Position numbers and translations under genes: made by a program
NCBI GenBank assembly: GCA_011049295.1
Contig: DSCA01000131.1
Location: 1-5,982, forward strand
Source: Thermoplasmatales archaeon
GTDB lineage: Archaea; Thermoplasmatota; E2; UBA202; DSCA01
Reading direction: 5' to 3'
Length of the DNA stretch: 5,982 nucleotides
Shown here: positions 1-5,734 of the stretch, in pieces
Position numbering within the stretch: the first letter of the stretch is position 1
How the letters are laid out: each line of letters begins with the position of its first letter
The notes under the pieces: generated by a model
What the model saw: only the letters and a program-made list of their open reading frames with translations
Databases searched by the model: none
What the model was told of the DNA's origin: nothing

Positions 1-145
1 CCTTGACGAACATCTTGCCGCTCTTCAGCTGCTCGAAGGAATCGCGAAACGCCTCGCCCACGATTTTTTCCATCTCCCGCAGTATCCTCTCGAATTCCTC
101 GTCGTCGGGAGGCCACTGCTGGTCATGCCCATCTTCATCGGCCAT
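1..145 (-). CDS. Partial small acidic protein, possibly Hsp20/alpha-crystallin-like (N-terminus only)
   Basis: Only the first 48 codons are present; the gene runs off the left edge. The peptide begins MADEDGHDQQWPPDDEEF, continues with a charged amphipathic stretch (ERILREMEKIVGEAFRD, residues 19-35) and ends at KSGKMFVK. The start is the ATG at 145-143: an in-frame TAG at 155-157 (minus strand) lies four codons upstream and no other ATG lies between, so the start is well fixed. No Shine-Dalgarno site precedes it, and a TATA-like box about 30 bases upstream suggests a leaderless mRNA. An acidic, Glu/Met/Arg-rich helix leading into an aromatic 'FV' strand resembles the N-terminal arm of archaeal small heat-shock proteins. 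The alpha-crystallin domain that would prove this lies outside the window, so the family call is tentative, while the reading frame itself is likely real. Confidence 0.55.
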   Translation of the reverse strand, partial: MADEDGHDQQWPPDDEEFERILREMEKIVGEAFRDSFEQLKSGKMFVK

Positions 146-170
146 TGTATATATCTACAACGTTATGCTT

Positions 171-179
171 CTATTAAAG
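171..179 (-). promoter_or_regulatory. TATA-like box for the 1-145 gene
   Basis: On the minus strand the sequence reads CTTTAATAG, centred about 30 bases before the ATG at 145. That is the distance expected if transcription starts within a few bases of the start codon. No Shine-Dalgarno motif lies between box and ATG, which supports leaderless initiation. A second AT run (ATATATA, 148-154) sits too close to the ATG to be the TATA box. Assigned from sequence and spacing alone. Confidence 0.45.
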
Positions 180-183
180 ACTT

Positions 184-216
184 ATGGAAAAATGTAAAAA
201 AAGGAAAAGAAAGGGA
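184..216 (-). terminator. U-rich, hairpin-free archaeal-type terminator after the surface-protein gene
   Basis: Starting about 17 bases past the TAA of the large gene, the minus strand is almost pure pyrimidine: CCCTTTCTTTTCC, then seven T's (202-196), ACA and a further run of five T's. No stem-loop precedes it. Archaeal RNA polymerase terminates at such T-tracts without a hairpin. Its position between the large gene's stop and the next gene's promoter fits a terminator that insulates the two units. Confidence 0.6.
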
Positions 217-232
217 AGAGAGATGTGGGGCC

Positions 233-3200
233 TTAGCGTCGGCGCCGTCGGACAATCAGCAGCGCGCCCAGGACACCCAGGATGGCGCCCAACAGGGCGA
301 ATCCGGGTGTTCCCGGTCCTTCCTTGACCGTCACCGTCTTGGTGGCTGACTCGTAGCCGGTCAGGCTGGCCGTGATTTCCACGGAGTCTGCCTTCTCCTC
401 GGGCTTGTATTTGACTTCGCCGTTGGCATCAGTGGTGCCGATGGTTTCGCCGCCGAATTTCACGGTGGCGCCCTGCACCAGCTTGCCGCCACGGGTGGTC
501 ACCGTGATGGTCGCCTCCTTGCCCTTCTCCAGCTCAGAGTCGCAGACAATCTTCAGGCCGATGACGATCTGTATCTTCTGGTCCACTTCGTCGCCCTCCA
601 CCAGCAGCGTGACGTAGCCGGTGACCATGGGCACGATGCCGAAGGAAACCTTGCCGTTGCTGTCCGTGGTGCCCAGGTCCATGGTGCCGGAGGGCAGCAT
701 GGCCATTACCTGCATGCCCTCAATCAGCTGGTTGGTGAGCGGGTGCTTGACGGTCAGGGTTATCAGGTTTTCCTCAAACAGGTAGACCTTGGCCGGGGTA
801 ACGGTAACCGTGGGGGGCACGACTTCCAGCTCGCCGTCCGCCTCTGCCTCTACGCTGCCGCTGACTGCGGACTTGAACTCGAAGGTTATCACGTTGGTGT
901 CGTTGGTGAGCATGGTGGCGGTGACGTTGGTCAGGTTGCCCTCTCCGTCCACGATGGTTATATGCACCTCGCCGTCAGCGTAGGCCTCGTAGCTGCCGGT
1001 TTCGGCGATGCCGTACACGTACAGGGTGCCGTTGACCGCCTCGCCGTTCCAGGTCACGGTGAATTCCAGGGTGATGTCTTCGTCCACGTTTTTCACCAGC
1101 AGCGAGGGGCTGACGGTGACCGTGGCCCTGGTTATCTCCACGCTGGGCTCATTGTTCAGGTTGTCGTGCTTTTCGTCTGGGGTGCGGACGTAGATGTAGT
1201 AGACGCCCGGCTCATCGATGTAGTCGGCGTAGGTGAAGTTTCCGGTGCTGTCCAGGGTGGCGGGAATCATGCCGGTGAGATCCTCGTAGTCTGCGTGGAA
1301 GGCCGCCAGCTGAGTCTCGTTCATGATGTAGAACTGCAGGTTGGTGCCGTAGGACTCGTCGTCACGGGTGACGTTGAATTCCCAGGTGGTCTTCTCGCCC
1401 ACCAGCGCCTCTTCGGGGCTCACCGTGACGTCCAGGTCATGGGCCGCCTCGGAGCGAATGGCCTTGTAGGCGTAAACCGTGCTGCCGCCCATGGTGAACT
1501 CTACCACCACGATGATGTTGGCGTTGGCCTTGGTGGACACGATGTTCTCGAACTCGTACTGGCCCTGGGAGCCCTTGCCGGCGGTTCCGTCACCGGAGAT
1601 GGTTCCGTTGGTCACCATGTCACCCAATCCATAGGTGCCGGTCTCGTAGTACAGGGTGACATCGGCATTGGCGATGGGGTTGACGCCGCTCTTGTCCTTG
1701 ACCACCACGGAAATATTGGTGGCTTCATCCACAATCACGGGGGTGGGGGTCACCGAGGCCCAGCCGCCCTTGTCGGTGGTGATGGTCTTGCTCACCGTGT
1801 CGTTGCCCGGCCAGGAAACGTTGACGTAAATGGTGCCGTCGCCGATGGTGGGGAAAATGGTTACCTCCCACTTGCCCTCACCGATGTAATTGTAGGCGGA
1901 GCGCAGCGGGGCATACAGGACATCGCCCTCTATTTTGATGCGCTTGGTCACATTCTCGTTGCCAACTCCAATGTCCAGACTGGCGGGGTCGCCGTAGGTG
2001 TAGCGGGTCTCGCCCAGAATCTCGACGGTGATGGTCTGGGCGTTGGCGCCGGGTGCCAGCACGTCGATGGTGGTGGGCGTCACAAACACGTTCACCGGGT
2101 CGGGTTCCGGAATGGTGAAGTCCGCCTCGCCGGTGTACTCCCAGTTGATGTCGCCGGAATAGTCAACCTCGACTTTCAACGTGTAGGCGCCCTGCTCCCA
2201 GATGTCTACCGGGGTGATGTTGAGGAATTTGCCATATTCCATGAAGGTCATGTTGCCGCCCTCGGTGTCGTCGGAGGTATTCATCCAGGCGTACAGCTCG
2301 TTGCCCATCCACACCGACACGTTGTAGTCGTTGCCGGGGAGCAGCTGCGTGCCGTCCGGATACAGCACCTGGAACACGATTTCGCCGGTGGCGAAGCCGC
2401 CGGATACGCCCTCCATGTCGTAGAGGGTGACGTTGGCATCAATGGGGTTGACGGCCATGTGGGCAAATCCGAAGGCGTTGGCATCATCTATGTCGCCGAT
2501 GCGGGCAGTCACGTTATACATGCCGGCTCCATACAGGCTGATGCGCACCTTGGTGGTGAATGCGTAGTGACCGGTTGCATTGGTGGTAACGGCCCTAATC
2601 GGGGTGGCCACTCCCGAGGGAGTGACGCCGGGGGCCCATACCTCCACGGTGGCGCCAGATGCGGGGGTGCCATCCGGGTTGAGCACGCGGCCGGTGACCT
2701 CCACATAGCTCTCAGAGCCACTCTTGGCAAAATCTACTTCTTCGGGAGCGGCGGAGACGTTCAACTCGATGGGGGTCACCAGGATGTAGAAGGTGCCCTC
2801 ATTGGAGTCGTTGACCCACCAGGTTCCGGTGTCGTCAAAGGTAACTCCGAAGAAAATCACGTCGCCGGGCGCCCCGGATTCGCTATCCACCAGGGTGCCA
2901 TCCGGCTTGTACAGATCCACGGTGCCGCTGGTGCCCGTCACTTCCACGTCCTCGGTTTCGTTGAAGGCGATGGTTTTGGGAGTCACGGTCATGCCGGTAA
3001 TGTCAAACAGGCCAGATTCATCGTAATAGGAATCGCCCAGGGAGTCGGTGGCCGTCACTTTGACCATGTACTGCTCGGTGGCGTCCAATCCGGTGATGTC
3101 CCAGATGAAAAGTCCGTCGTTCTCCTCTTTCTCCGTTCCCTTAGTCCACTCCGCGGCGGTGTCGTTCTTGTAGTGGATGGCGATGGCGACGTCCAGTCCC

Positions 3201-3784
3201 GCCGGGCTGCTGGCCTCCCACTTTACGGGGACCATGCCGCCGATCACTTCGCCGCCCACGGGATAGACGACCGTTACATCCGGCCACAGGACGCTGTTGC
3301 GCGCTCCGGGGGTGCCGTCTTCCACGCGGCTTTCCTCCCAGGTGTCGGTGGCGGAGTTGTACTCCAGGGACATGCCGTTTCCGTCGCCGCCGAGCGCGTT
3401 GGTGTAACCGGCACTGTCCACCTCCTCCATGCCGTCGTCATATAGATAAACGGTATCCTCGTCATTGTTGAGAATCGCAGTGGCGCTCTGGATGTATACG
3501 TATCCGCCAGCCGGGATTTCTACGTTGGTGAGGTCACCAAAGGTGTTATCTGCATCGTCTTTCAATACCCAGCCGGTCAAATTGACGGCAGTTTCACCAC
3601 CGTTGTAGAGCTCTACCCATTCGTCACCGGAGAAGGGATTGTACATTATTTCGTTAATGGATATCATGGGGGTCGTTTCATCGCCAGCAACGTCATTCAC
3701 CGCAAAAACGGTAAATGCGCTGATGACCATGGCGGCCACTACCATAATGCTTCCGATTTTTTTCATAGTGCTTTTTTTATACAT
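233..3784 (-). CDS. Secreted multidomain surface protein: signal peptide, lamin-tail domain, tandem Ig-like domains, PGF-CTERM anchor
   Basis: A complete 1183-residue protein. Residues 1-10 are lysine-rich, 11-29 form a hydrophobic signal core, and cleavage is plausible after A28 or near A33. Residues 40-165 match a lamin-tail domain (INEIMYNP, EWVELYN, NLTGWVL). Residues 168-262 look like a fibronectin/Ig-type module (VVYPVGGEVIGG, then VPVKWEAS). Residues 264-1154 are a chain of beta-rich modules, many opening with a V-T-V-(T/S)-P motif (264, 565, 676, 784, 887, 992). Some carry carboxypeptidase-regulatory-like features (GRVLNPDGTPASGATVEV; TTDANGEVKY). The C-terminus is PGF (1160-1162), a membrane helix and five arginines: the archaeosortase A sorting signal, normally exchanged for a lipid anchor. 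About two dozen N-x-S/T sequons and one cysteine (C1081) occur. The start at 3784 is fixed by a GGAGG site seven bases upstream and an in-frame TAA at 3797-3799; Met7 has no such site. The role is probably cell envelope, adhesion or S-layer association; the ligand is unknown. Confidence 0.92.
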   Translation of the reverse strand: MYKKSTMKKIGSIMVVAAMVISAFTVFAVNDVAGDETTPMISINEIMYNPFSGDEWVELYNGGETAVNLTGWVLKDDADNTFGDLTNVEIPAGGYVYIQSATAILNNDEDTVYLYDDGMEEVDSAGYTNALGGDGNGMSLEYNSATDTWEESRVEDGTPGARNSVLWPDVTVVYPVGGEVIGGMVPVKWEASSPAGLDVAIAIHYKNDTAAEWTKGTEKEENDGLFIWDITGLDATEQYMVKVTATDSLGDSYYDESGLFDITGMTVTPKTIAFNETEDVEVTGTSGTVDLYKPDGTLVDSESGAPGDVIFFGVTFDDTGTWWVNDSNEGTFYILVTPIELNVSAAPEEVDFAKSGSESYVEVTGRVLNPDGTPASGATVEVWAPGVTPSGVATPIRAVTTNATGHYAFTTKVRISLYGAGMYNVTARIGDIDDANAFGFAHMAVNPIDANVTLYDMEGVSGGFATGEIVFQVLYPDGTQLLPGNDYNVSVWMGNELYAWMNTSDDTEGGNMTFMEYGKFLNITPVDIWEQGAYTLKVEVDYSGDINWEYTGEADFTIPEPDPVNVFVTPTTIDVLAPGANAQTITVEILGETRYTYGDPASLDIGVGNENVTKRIKIEGDVLYAPLRSAYNYIGEGKWEVTIFPTIGDGTIYVNVSWPGNDTVSKTITTDKGGWASVTPTPVIVDEATNISVVVKDKSGVNPIANADVTLYYETGTYGLGDMVTNGTISGDGTAGKGSQGQYEFENIVSTKANANIIVVVEFTMGGSTVYAYKAIRSEAAHDLDVTVSPEEALVGEKTTWEFNVTRDDESYGTNLQFYIMNETQLAAFHADYEDLTGMIPATLDSTGNFTYADYIDEPGVYYIYVRTPDEKHDNLNNEPSVEITRATVTVSPSLLVKNVDEDITLEFTVTWNGEAVNGTLYVYGIAETGSYEAYADGEVHITIVDGEGNLTNVTATMLTNDTNVITFEFKSAVSGSVEAEADGELEVVPPTVTVTPAKVYLFEENLITLTVKHPLTNQLIEGMQVMAMLPSGTMDLGTTDSNGKVSFGIVPMVTGYVTLLVEGDEVDQKIQIVIGLKIVCDSELEKGKEATITVTTRGGKLVQGATVKFGGETIGTTDANGEVKYKPEEKADSVEITASLTGYESATKTVTVKEGPGTPGFALLGAILGVLGALLIVRRRRR
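236..313 (-). other. PGF-CTERM sorting signal (C-terminal segment of the surface protein)
   Basis: This segment encodes residues 1158-1183: G-T-P-G-F, a hydrophobic helix (ALLGAILGVLGALLIV), then five arginines and the stop. The order PGF, transmembrane segment, basic cluster defines the PGF-CTERM signal recognised by archaeosortase A (ArtA), which removes the helix and allows lipid attachment. No Thr-rich linker precedes it, unlike many haloarchaeal S-layer glycoproteins. The genome is therefore expected to encode an ArtA homologue, which is not in this window. Confidence 0.85.
323..3001 (-). repeat. Coding region for diverged tandem Ig-like domains
   Basis: Residues 262-1154 contain beta-sandwich-like units whose openings share a V-T-V-(T/S)-P pattern: MTVTPKTI (264), ELNVSAAPEEV (340), VFVTPTTI (566), ASVTPTPV (676), VTVSPEEA (786), VTVSPSLL (889) and VTVTPAKV (994), with probable further unit starts near 448 and 1077. 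Spacing is about 77-117 residues, mostly 100-117 from residue 448 to 994. The units are too diverged to be DNA-level repeats, so they look like an old duplicated array. Exact boundaries are approximate. Confidence 0.65.
3290..3667 (-). other. Lamin-tail domain (LTD) segment of the surface protein
   Basis: This segment encodes residues 40-165. Hallmarks seen are I-N-E-I-M-Y-N-P, the E-W-V-E-L-Y-N strand, N-L-T-G-W-V-L-K-D, an IPAGGYVYI strand and a closing DGTPGARNS. The LTD is an Ig-like fold found in nuclear lamins and, in prokaryotes, mostly in secreted or membrane proteins, often nucleases and adhesins. No nuclease motif is apparent elsewhere in this protein, so here it is probably a structural or binding module. 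Confidence 0.8.
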
Positions 3785-3926
3785 GGTTTTTCCTCCTTAG
3801 GTTTGGCATCTAAAATGCATCCCCTTTTTTAACCTTTTCTCTTTTTTTCATTTTGCAGTCCCTCTGGACGTTAAGGGATGAGCATAGAATTACCATCATT
3901 TTATATAAATATTGTGTTTTTTGCCT
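3785..3926 (-). promoter_or_regulatory. Intergenic leader/promoter region of the surface-protein gene
   Basis: This is the largest gap in the window (142 bases). The best TATA-like element is TTTATATAA (3909-3901, minus), which would start transcription near 3878 and give a leader of about 90 bases. A weaker alternative, TTAAAAAA (about 3831-3824), would leave a leader of about 20 bases that keeps only the Shine-Dalgarno site. Between them lies a purine-rich stretch, roughly 3815-3851. A small inverted repeat, GCAT-TTTAG-ATGC (minus), sits just before the Shine-Dalgarno site. No T-rich terminator for queE is seen on the minus strand, so some readthrough from the que operon is possible. Confidence 0.5.
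3792..3798 (-). promoter_or_regulatory. Shine-Dalgarno site of the surface-protein gene
   Basis: The minus strand reads AAGGAGG followed by AAAAACC and then ATG. The seven-base gap is near ideal, so this site selects the ATG at 3784 over the in-frame ATG six codons further on, which has only A-rich sequence before it. Confidence 0.8.
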
Positions 3927-4562
3927 TCATACGCCCTTCCTGTCGCCCCACAGGAGTTTGTGTATCTGCAGAGACAACCGCACCTCCAGCCCGTCTCTCA
4001 ATATCCAGGCGGCCATCTCCCGGGCCAGGGGCAATCCCTGCTCCCAGACCGGCTGCATGACCACCGGGCAGGCGGGTGCATGGCGCTCCAACACCCCCCG
4101 GGCGTATTCGTAGTCCTCCCGGCAGGCGATGACGAACTTCAGACAGTCGGAGGGGCGCAGCAGGGGTAGGTTCTCCCGGCGCATCTGCCCGTGCATGCCC
4201 GAGGAGGGGCACTTGACGTCCATGACCGCTATCACCGCCCGCTCCGTGAGAGGGGTCACGTCCAGCGAGCCGTTGGTCTCCACGCTCACCTCCCGTCCGG
4301 CCTCCATCAGGAGGTCCAGCACCTCCCCTACGTCCTCCTGCAGCAGCGGCTCCCCCCCGGTCAGACACACACGTGGGCAGGGCCACCTCCCGGTGTGGGC
4401 CGCAATGGCGGCGGGGGACATCTCCCGCCCCTCCTGGTAGGCGTAGGTGGTGTCGCAGTAGGAGCAGCGCAGGTTGCAGCCGGTGGTCCGCACGAAAACC
4501 GTGGGCAGCCCCGCCAGGGTTCCTTCTCCCTGCAGAGAATAAAAAATCTCGTTGATTTTCAT
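3927..4562 (-). CDS. queE: 7-carboxy-7-deazaguanine synthase QueE (radical SAM)
   Basis: A 211-residue protein, normal length for QueE. This radical SAM enzyme converts 6-carboxy-tetrahydropterin, the QueD product, to 7-carboxy-7-deazaguanine, the substrate of QueC. Visible motifs are the N-terminal FYSLQGEG (residues 7-14) with the substrate-contacting Q-G-E; the [4Fe-4S] cluster motif C29-x3-C33-x2-C36 followed by DTTYA; the SAM-binding TGGEP (68-72); VETNGS (94-99); DVKCPSSG (115-122); and the family-typical end SLQIHKLLW. All three cluster cysteines are present, so it should be active. It is the last gene of the operon. Its ATG overlaps the queC stop as ATGA and has no Shine-Dalgarno site of its own, which suggests translational coupling to queC. 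Confidence 0.95.
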   Translation of the reverse strand: MKINEIFYSLQGEGTLAGLPTVFVRTTGCNLRCSYCDTTYAYQEGREMSPAAIAAHTGRWPCPRVCLTGGEPLLQEDVGEVLDLLMEAGREVSVETNGSLDVTPLTERAVIAVMDVKCPSSGMHGQMRRENLPLLRPSDCLKFVIACREDYEYARGVLERHAPACPVVMQPVWEQGLPLAREMAAWILRDGLEVRLSLQIHKLLWGDRKGV

Positions 4563-5218
4563 GATTCGTAGGGCAGGGGGTCGGTCACCCCGGCCTTTTC
4601 AAAGCCCCGGTGGCGGAGGCGGCAGGAGGCGCAGCGTCCACAGGCCGTCTCCCCCTCCCGGTAGCAGGACCAGGTGTGCTCCAGGGGAGCTCCCAGCTCC
4701 GCTCCCCGGGCCACAATCTGCTCCTTGCTCATGTCAATCACCGGCGTCTTGATGCGAATGGGGTTGCCGTCCACCCCTCGTTTGGTGCCCAGGATGGCTA
4801 CCCGCTGGAAGGCCCGGATGAACTCGGGGCGGCAGTCGGGGTAGCCGGAGTAATCCACGGCGTTCACCCCGATGAAAATGGCGTCGGCGTCCACCGCCTC
4901 CGCATAGGCCAGGGCAAAGGACAGAAAAATGGTGTTGCGGGCGGGAACGTAGGTCGGGGGGATGCCCGGAGCCGCCTCCTCCGGCACCTCGATGTCGTCG
5001 GTGAGCGCCGATTGCCCAAAGACGCGCAGGTCGGCATCTATGACCTTGTGCTCCCGTGCCCCCAGTGCTGCGGCCACCCGCTTGGCGCTGCTGATTTCCC
5101 GCCGGTTCCGCTGCCCGTAGTTGACGGTGAGCGCGTACAGCTCGTAGCCCTCCTTTTTGGCCATGGCCGCGGTCACGCAGGAGTCCAGCCCCCCGGAGAG
5201 CAGGCAGACCGCCTTCAT
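4559..5218 (-). CDS. queC: 7-cyano-7-deazaguanine (preQ0) synthase QueC
   Basis: A 219-residue protein from the chosen start. QueC uses ATP and ammonia to turn 7-carboxy-7-deazaguanine into the nitrile preQ0, the base inserted into archaeal tRNA for archaeosine. Seen are the PP-loop SGGLDS (residues 8-13) near the N-terminus; VNYGQRNRREI; the region PARNTIFLSFALAYAE; GVNAVDYSGYPDCRPEF; TPVIDMSKEQIV; and a zinc site C185-x7-C193-x2-C196-x2-C199 near the C-terminus. An upstream in-frame ATG at 5233 would add five residues (MRRCP). I chose 5218 because GGAGGTG stands four bases before it, it overlaps the queD stop as ATGA, and the PP-loop then sits at the usual distance from the start. The stop overlaps the queE start by four bases. 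Confidence 0.95.
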   Translation of the reverse strand: MKAVCLLSGGLDSCVTAAMAKKEGYELYALTVNYGQRNRREISSAKRVAAALGAREHKVIDADLRVFGQSALTDDIEVPEEAAPGIPPTYVPARNTIFLSFALAYAEAVDADAIFIGVNAVDYSGYPDCRPEFIRAFQRVAILGTKRGVDGNPIRIKTPVIDMSKEQIVARGAELGAPLEHTWSCYREGETACGRCASCRLRHRGFEKAGVTDPLPYES

Positions 5219-5697
5219 GGGGCACCTCCGCACCGGGTGTAAACCCAGGCTCCCTGGCCGTATCCCTCGTCCACTCCCACGTGCAGGGCGGATACGTTGG
5301 CCGGGATGGCTAGCTCCTCCTGCACTCGCTGCAGCACGTAGGAGGCCAGGTTTTCGGCCGTTGAGGATGCCAGGGGCAGGCAGATGCAGTCCTCGGCGGG
5401 AAACAGGTACCGCTTGTCCCTGAACAGGACCTCTATCTCTTCTCCGGTGCCCCGGACCGCCAACTCTCCCCGCTCGGGCACCAGCACCCGGTGGTCGAGC
5501 TCCCCGGCCACCGTCCGCAGTGCCTGCTTCAGGGCGCTGAAGTCCATGATGATGCCCCGGGCGTCCGGCTCCCCCTCGACCGCAGCGTGAACGGCGTAGG
5601 TGTGACCGTGGAGGCGGCCGCAGGTGTTATAGTCGGGGATGAAGTGGGCAGAAGAAAAGGTGATGTGGGCGCGCCATCCGTCAATCTTGATTTTCAT
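5215..5697 (-). CDS. queD: 6-carboxy-5,6,7,8-tetrahydropterin synthase QueD (archaeal type)
   Basis: A 160-residue protein and the first gene of the operon. QueD converts 7,8-dihydroneopterin triphosphate to 6-carboxytetrahydropterin, releasing acetaldehyde and triphosphate. The zinc ligands are H18 (FSSAHF) and H30/H32 in C26-G-R-L-H-G-H, where C26 is the catalytic cysteine of true QueD rather than a pterin-pathway paralogue. D68-H69 completes the usual Cys/Asp/His set, and STAENLASYV (112-121) and a late Glu (E144) fit the family. It is about 40 residues longer than E. coli QueD. The extra segment (roughly 75-108, including RYLFPAEDCICLPLA) is the insertion typical of archaeal homologues. 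The start is fixed: an in-frame TAA lies three codons upstream and no other ATG intervenes. There is no Shine-Dalgarno site and a TATA-like box lies about 25 bases upstream, suggesting leaderless initiation. Confidence 0.95.
   Translation of the reverse strand: MKIKIDGWRAHITFSSAHFIPDYNTCGRLHGHTYAVHAAVEGEPDARGIIMDFSALKQALRTVAGELDHRVLVPERGELAVRGTGEEIEVLFRDKRYLFPAEDCICLPLASSTAENLASYVLQRVQEELAIPANVSALHVGVDEGYGQGAWVYTRCGGAP
5223..5229 (-). promoter_or_regulatory. Shine-Dalgarno site of queC
   Basis: The minus strand reads GGAGGTG, then CCCC, then ATG at 5218. This is a seven-base match to the usual anti-Shine-Dalgarno end of 16S rRNA. It lies inside the end of queD and decides the queC start against the in-frame ATG at 5233, which lies upstream of the site. 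Confidence 0.75.
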
Positions 5698-5702
5698 GCA
5701 AA

Positions 5703-5710
5703 TTTATATG
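5703..5710 (+). promoter_or_regulatory. TATA-like box for the Nob1-like gene
   Basis: TTTATATG is centred about 28 bases before the ATG at 5735, which fits an archaeal TATA box with a start of transcription at or within about two bases of the ATG. An in-frame TAA at 5720-5722 and the absence of a Shine-Dalgarno site support a leaderless message. The box begins only six bases from the queD start codon. Confidence 0.55.
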
Positions 5711-5716
5711 TAGGTG

Positions 5717-5726
5717 CTTTAAAATG
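5717..5726 (-). promoter_or_regulatory. TATA-like box for the queDCE operon
   Basis: The minus strand reads CATTTTAAAG, centred about 24-25 bases upstream of the queD ATG, so transcription would begin at or next to the start codon. The other AT run, ATATAAAT (5709-5702), is too near the ATG to serve queD. It lies within the 37-base gap shared with the divergent gene. Assigned from spacing and composition only. Confidence 0.45.
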
Positions 5727-5734
5727 TTTGTGCC

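Noticed and set aside
743..3445. 900-codon open frame on the plus strand inside the surface gene
   Set aside because: It is codon-for-codon complementary to the surface gene, its protein is low-complexity (Gly/Val/His/Asp-rich) with no recognisable domain, and the opposite strand encodes a protein with a signal peptide, known domains and sorting signal. It is a codon-bias shadow.
3749..3766. Alternative surface-protein start at Met7 (3766)
   Set aside because: It would still give a workable signal peptide, but it lacks a Shine-Dalgarno site, while the ATG at 3784 has AAGGAGG seven bases upstream.
3810..3851. 13-codon mini-ORF (MKKREKVKKGDAF) in the surface-gene leader as a real gene
   Set aside because: It is very short, formed mostly by an A-rich tract, with only a weak GAGG upstream. 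It is kept as an observation about the leader and not as a gene.
3824..3856. Plus-strand T-tracts as a terminator
   Set aside because: No plus-strand gene lies upstream for them to terminate; on the transcribed minus strand they are the A-rich leader of the surface gene.
3901..4386. Second minus-strand frame within queE (3901-4386)
   Set aside because: It overlaps queE in another frame, is Gly/Ala/Arg-rich and lacks domain motifs; queE has intact radical SAM signatures.
5219..5233. Alternative queC start at the ATG at 5233
   Set aside because: It adds only MRRCP, lies upstream of the GGAGGTG site and loses the ATGA overlap with queD; the start at 5218 is better supported.
4610..5242. Long plus-strand frames opposite queC, queE and queD (for example 4610-5242 and 4191-4571)
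   Set aside because: They lie antisense to clearly recognised enzymes and encode no recognisable motifs; they result from high GC content.
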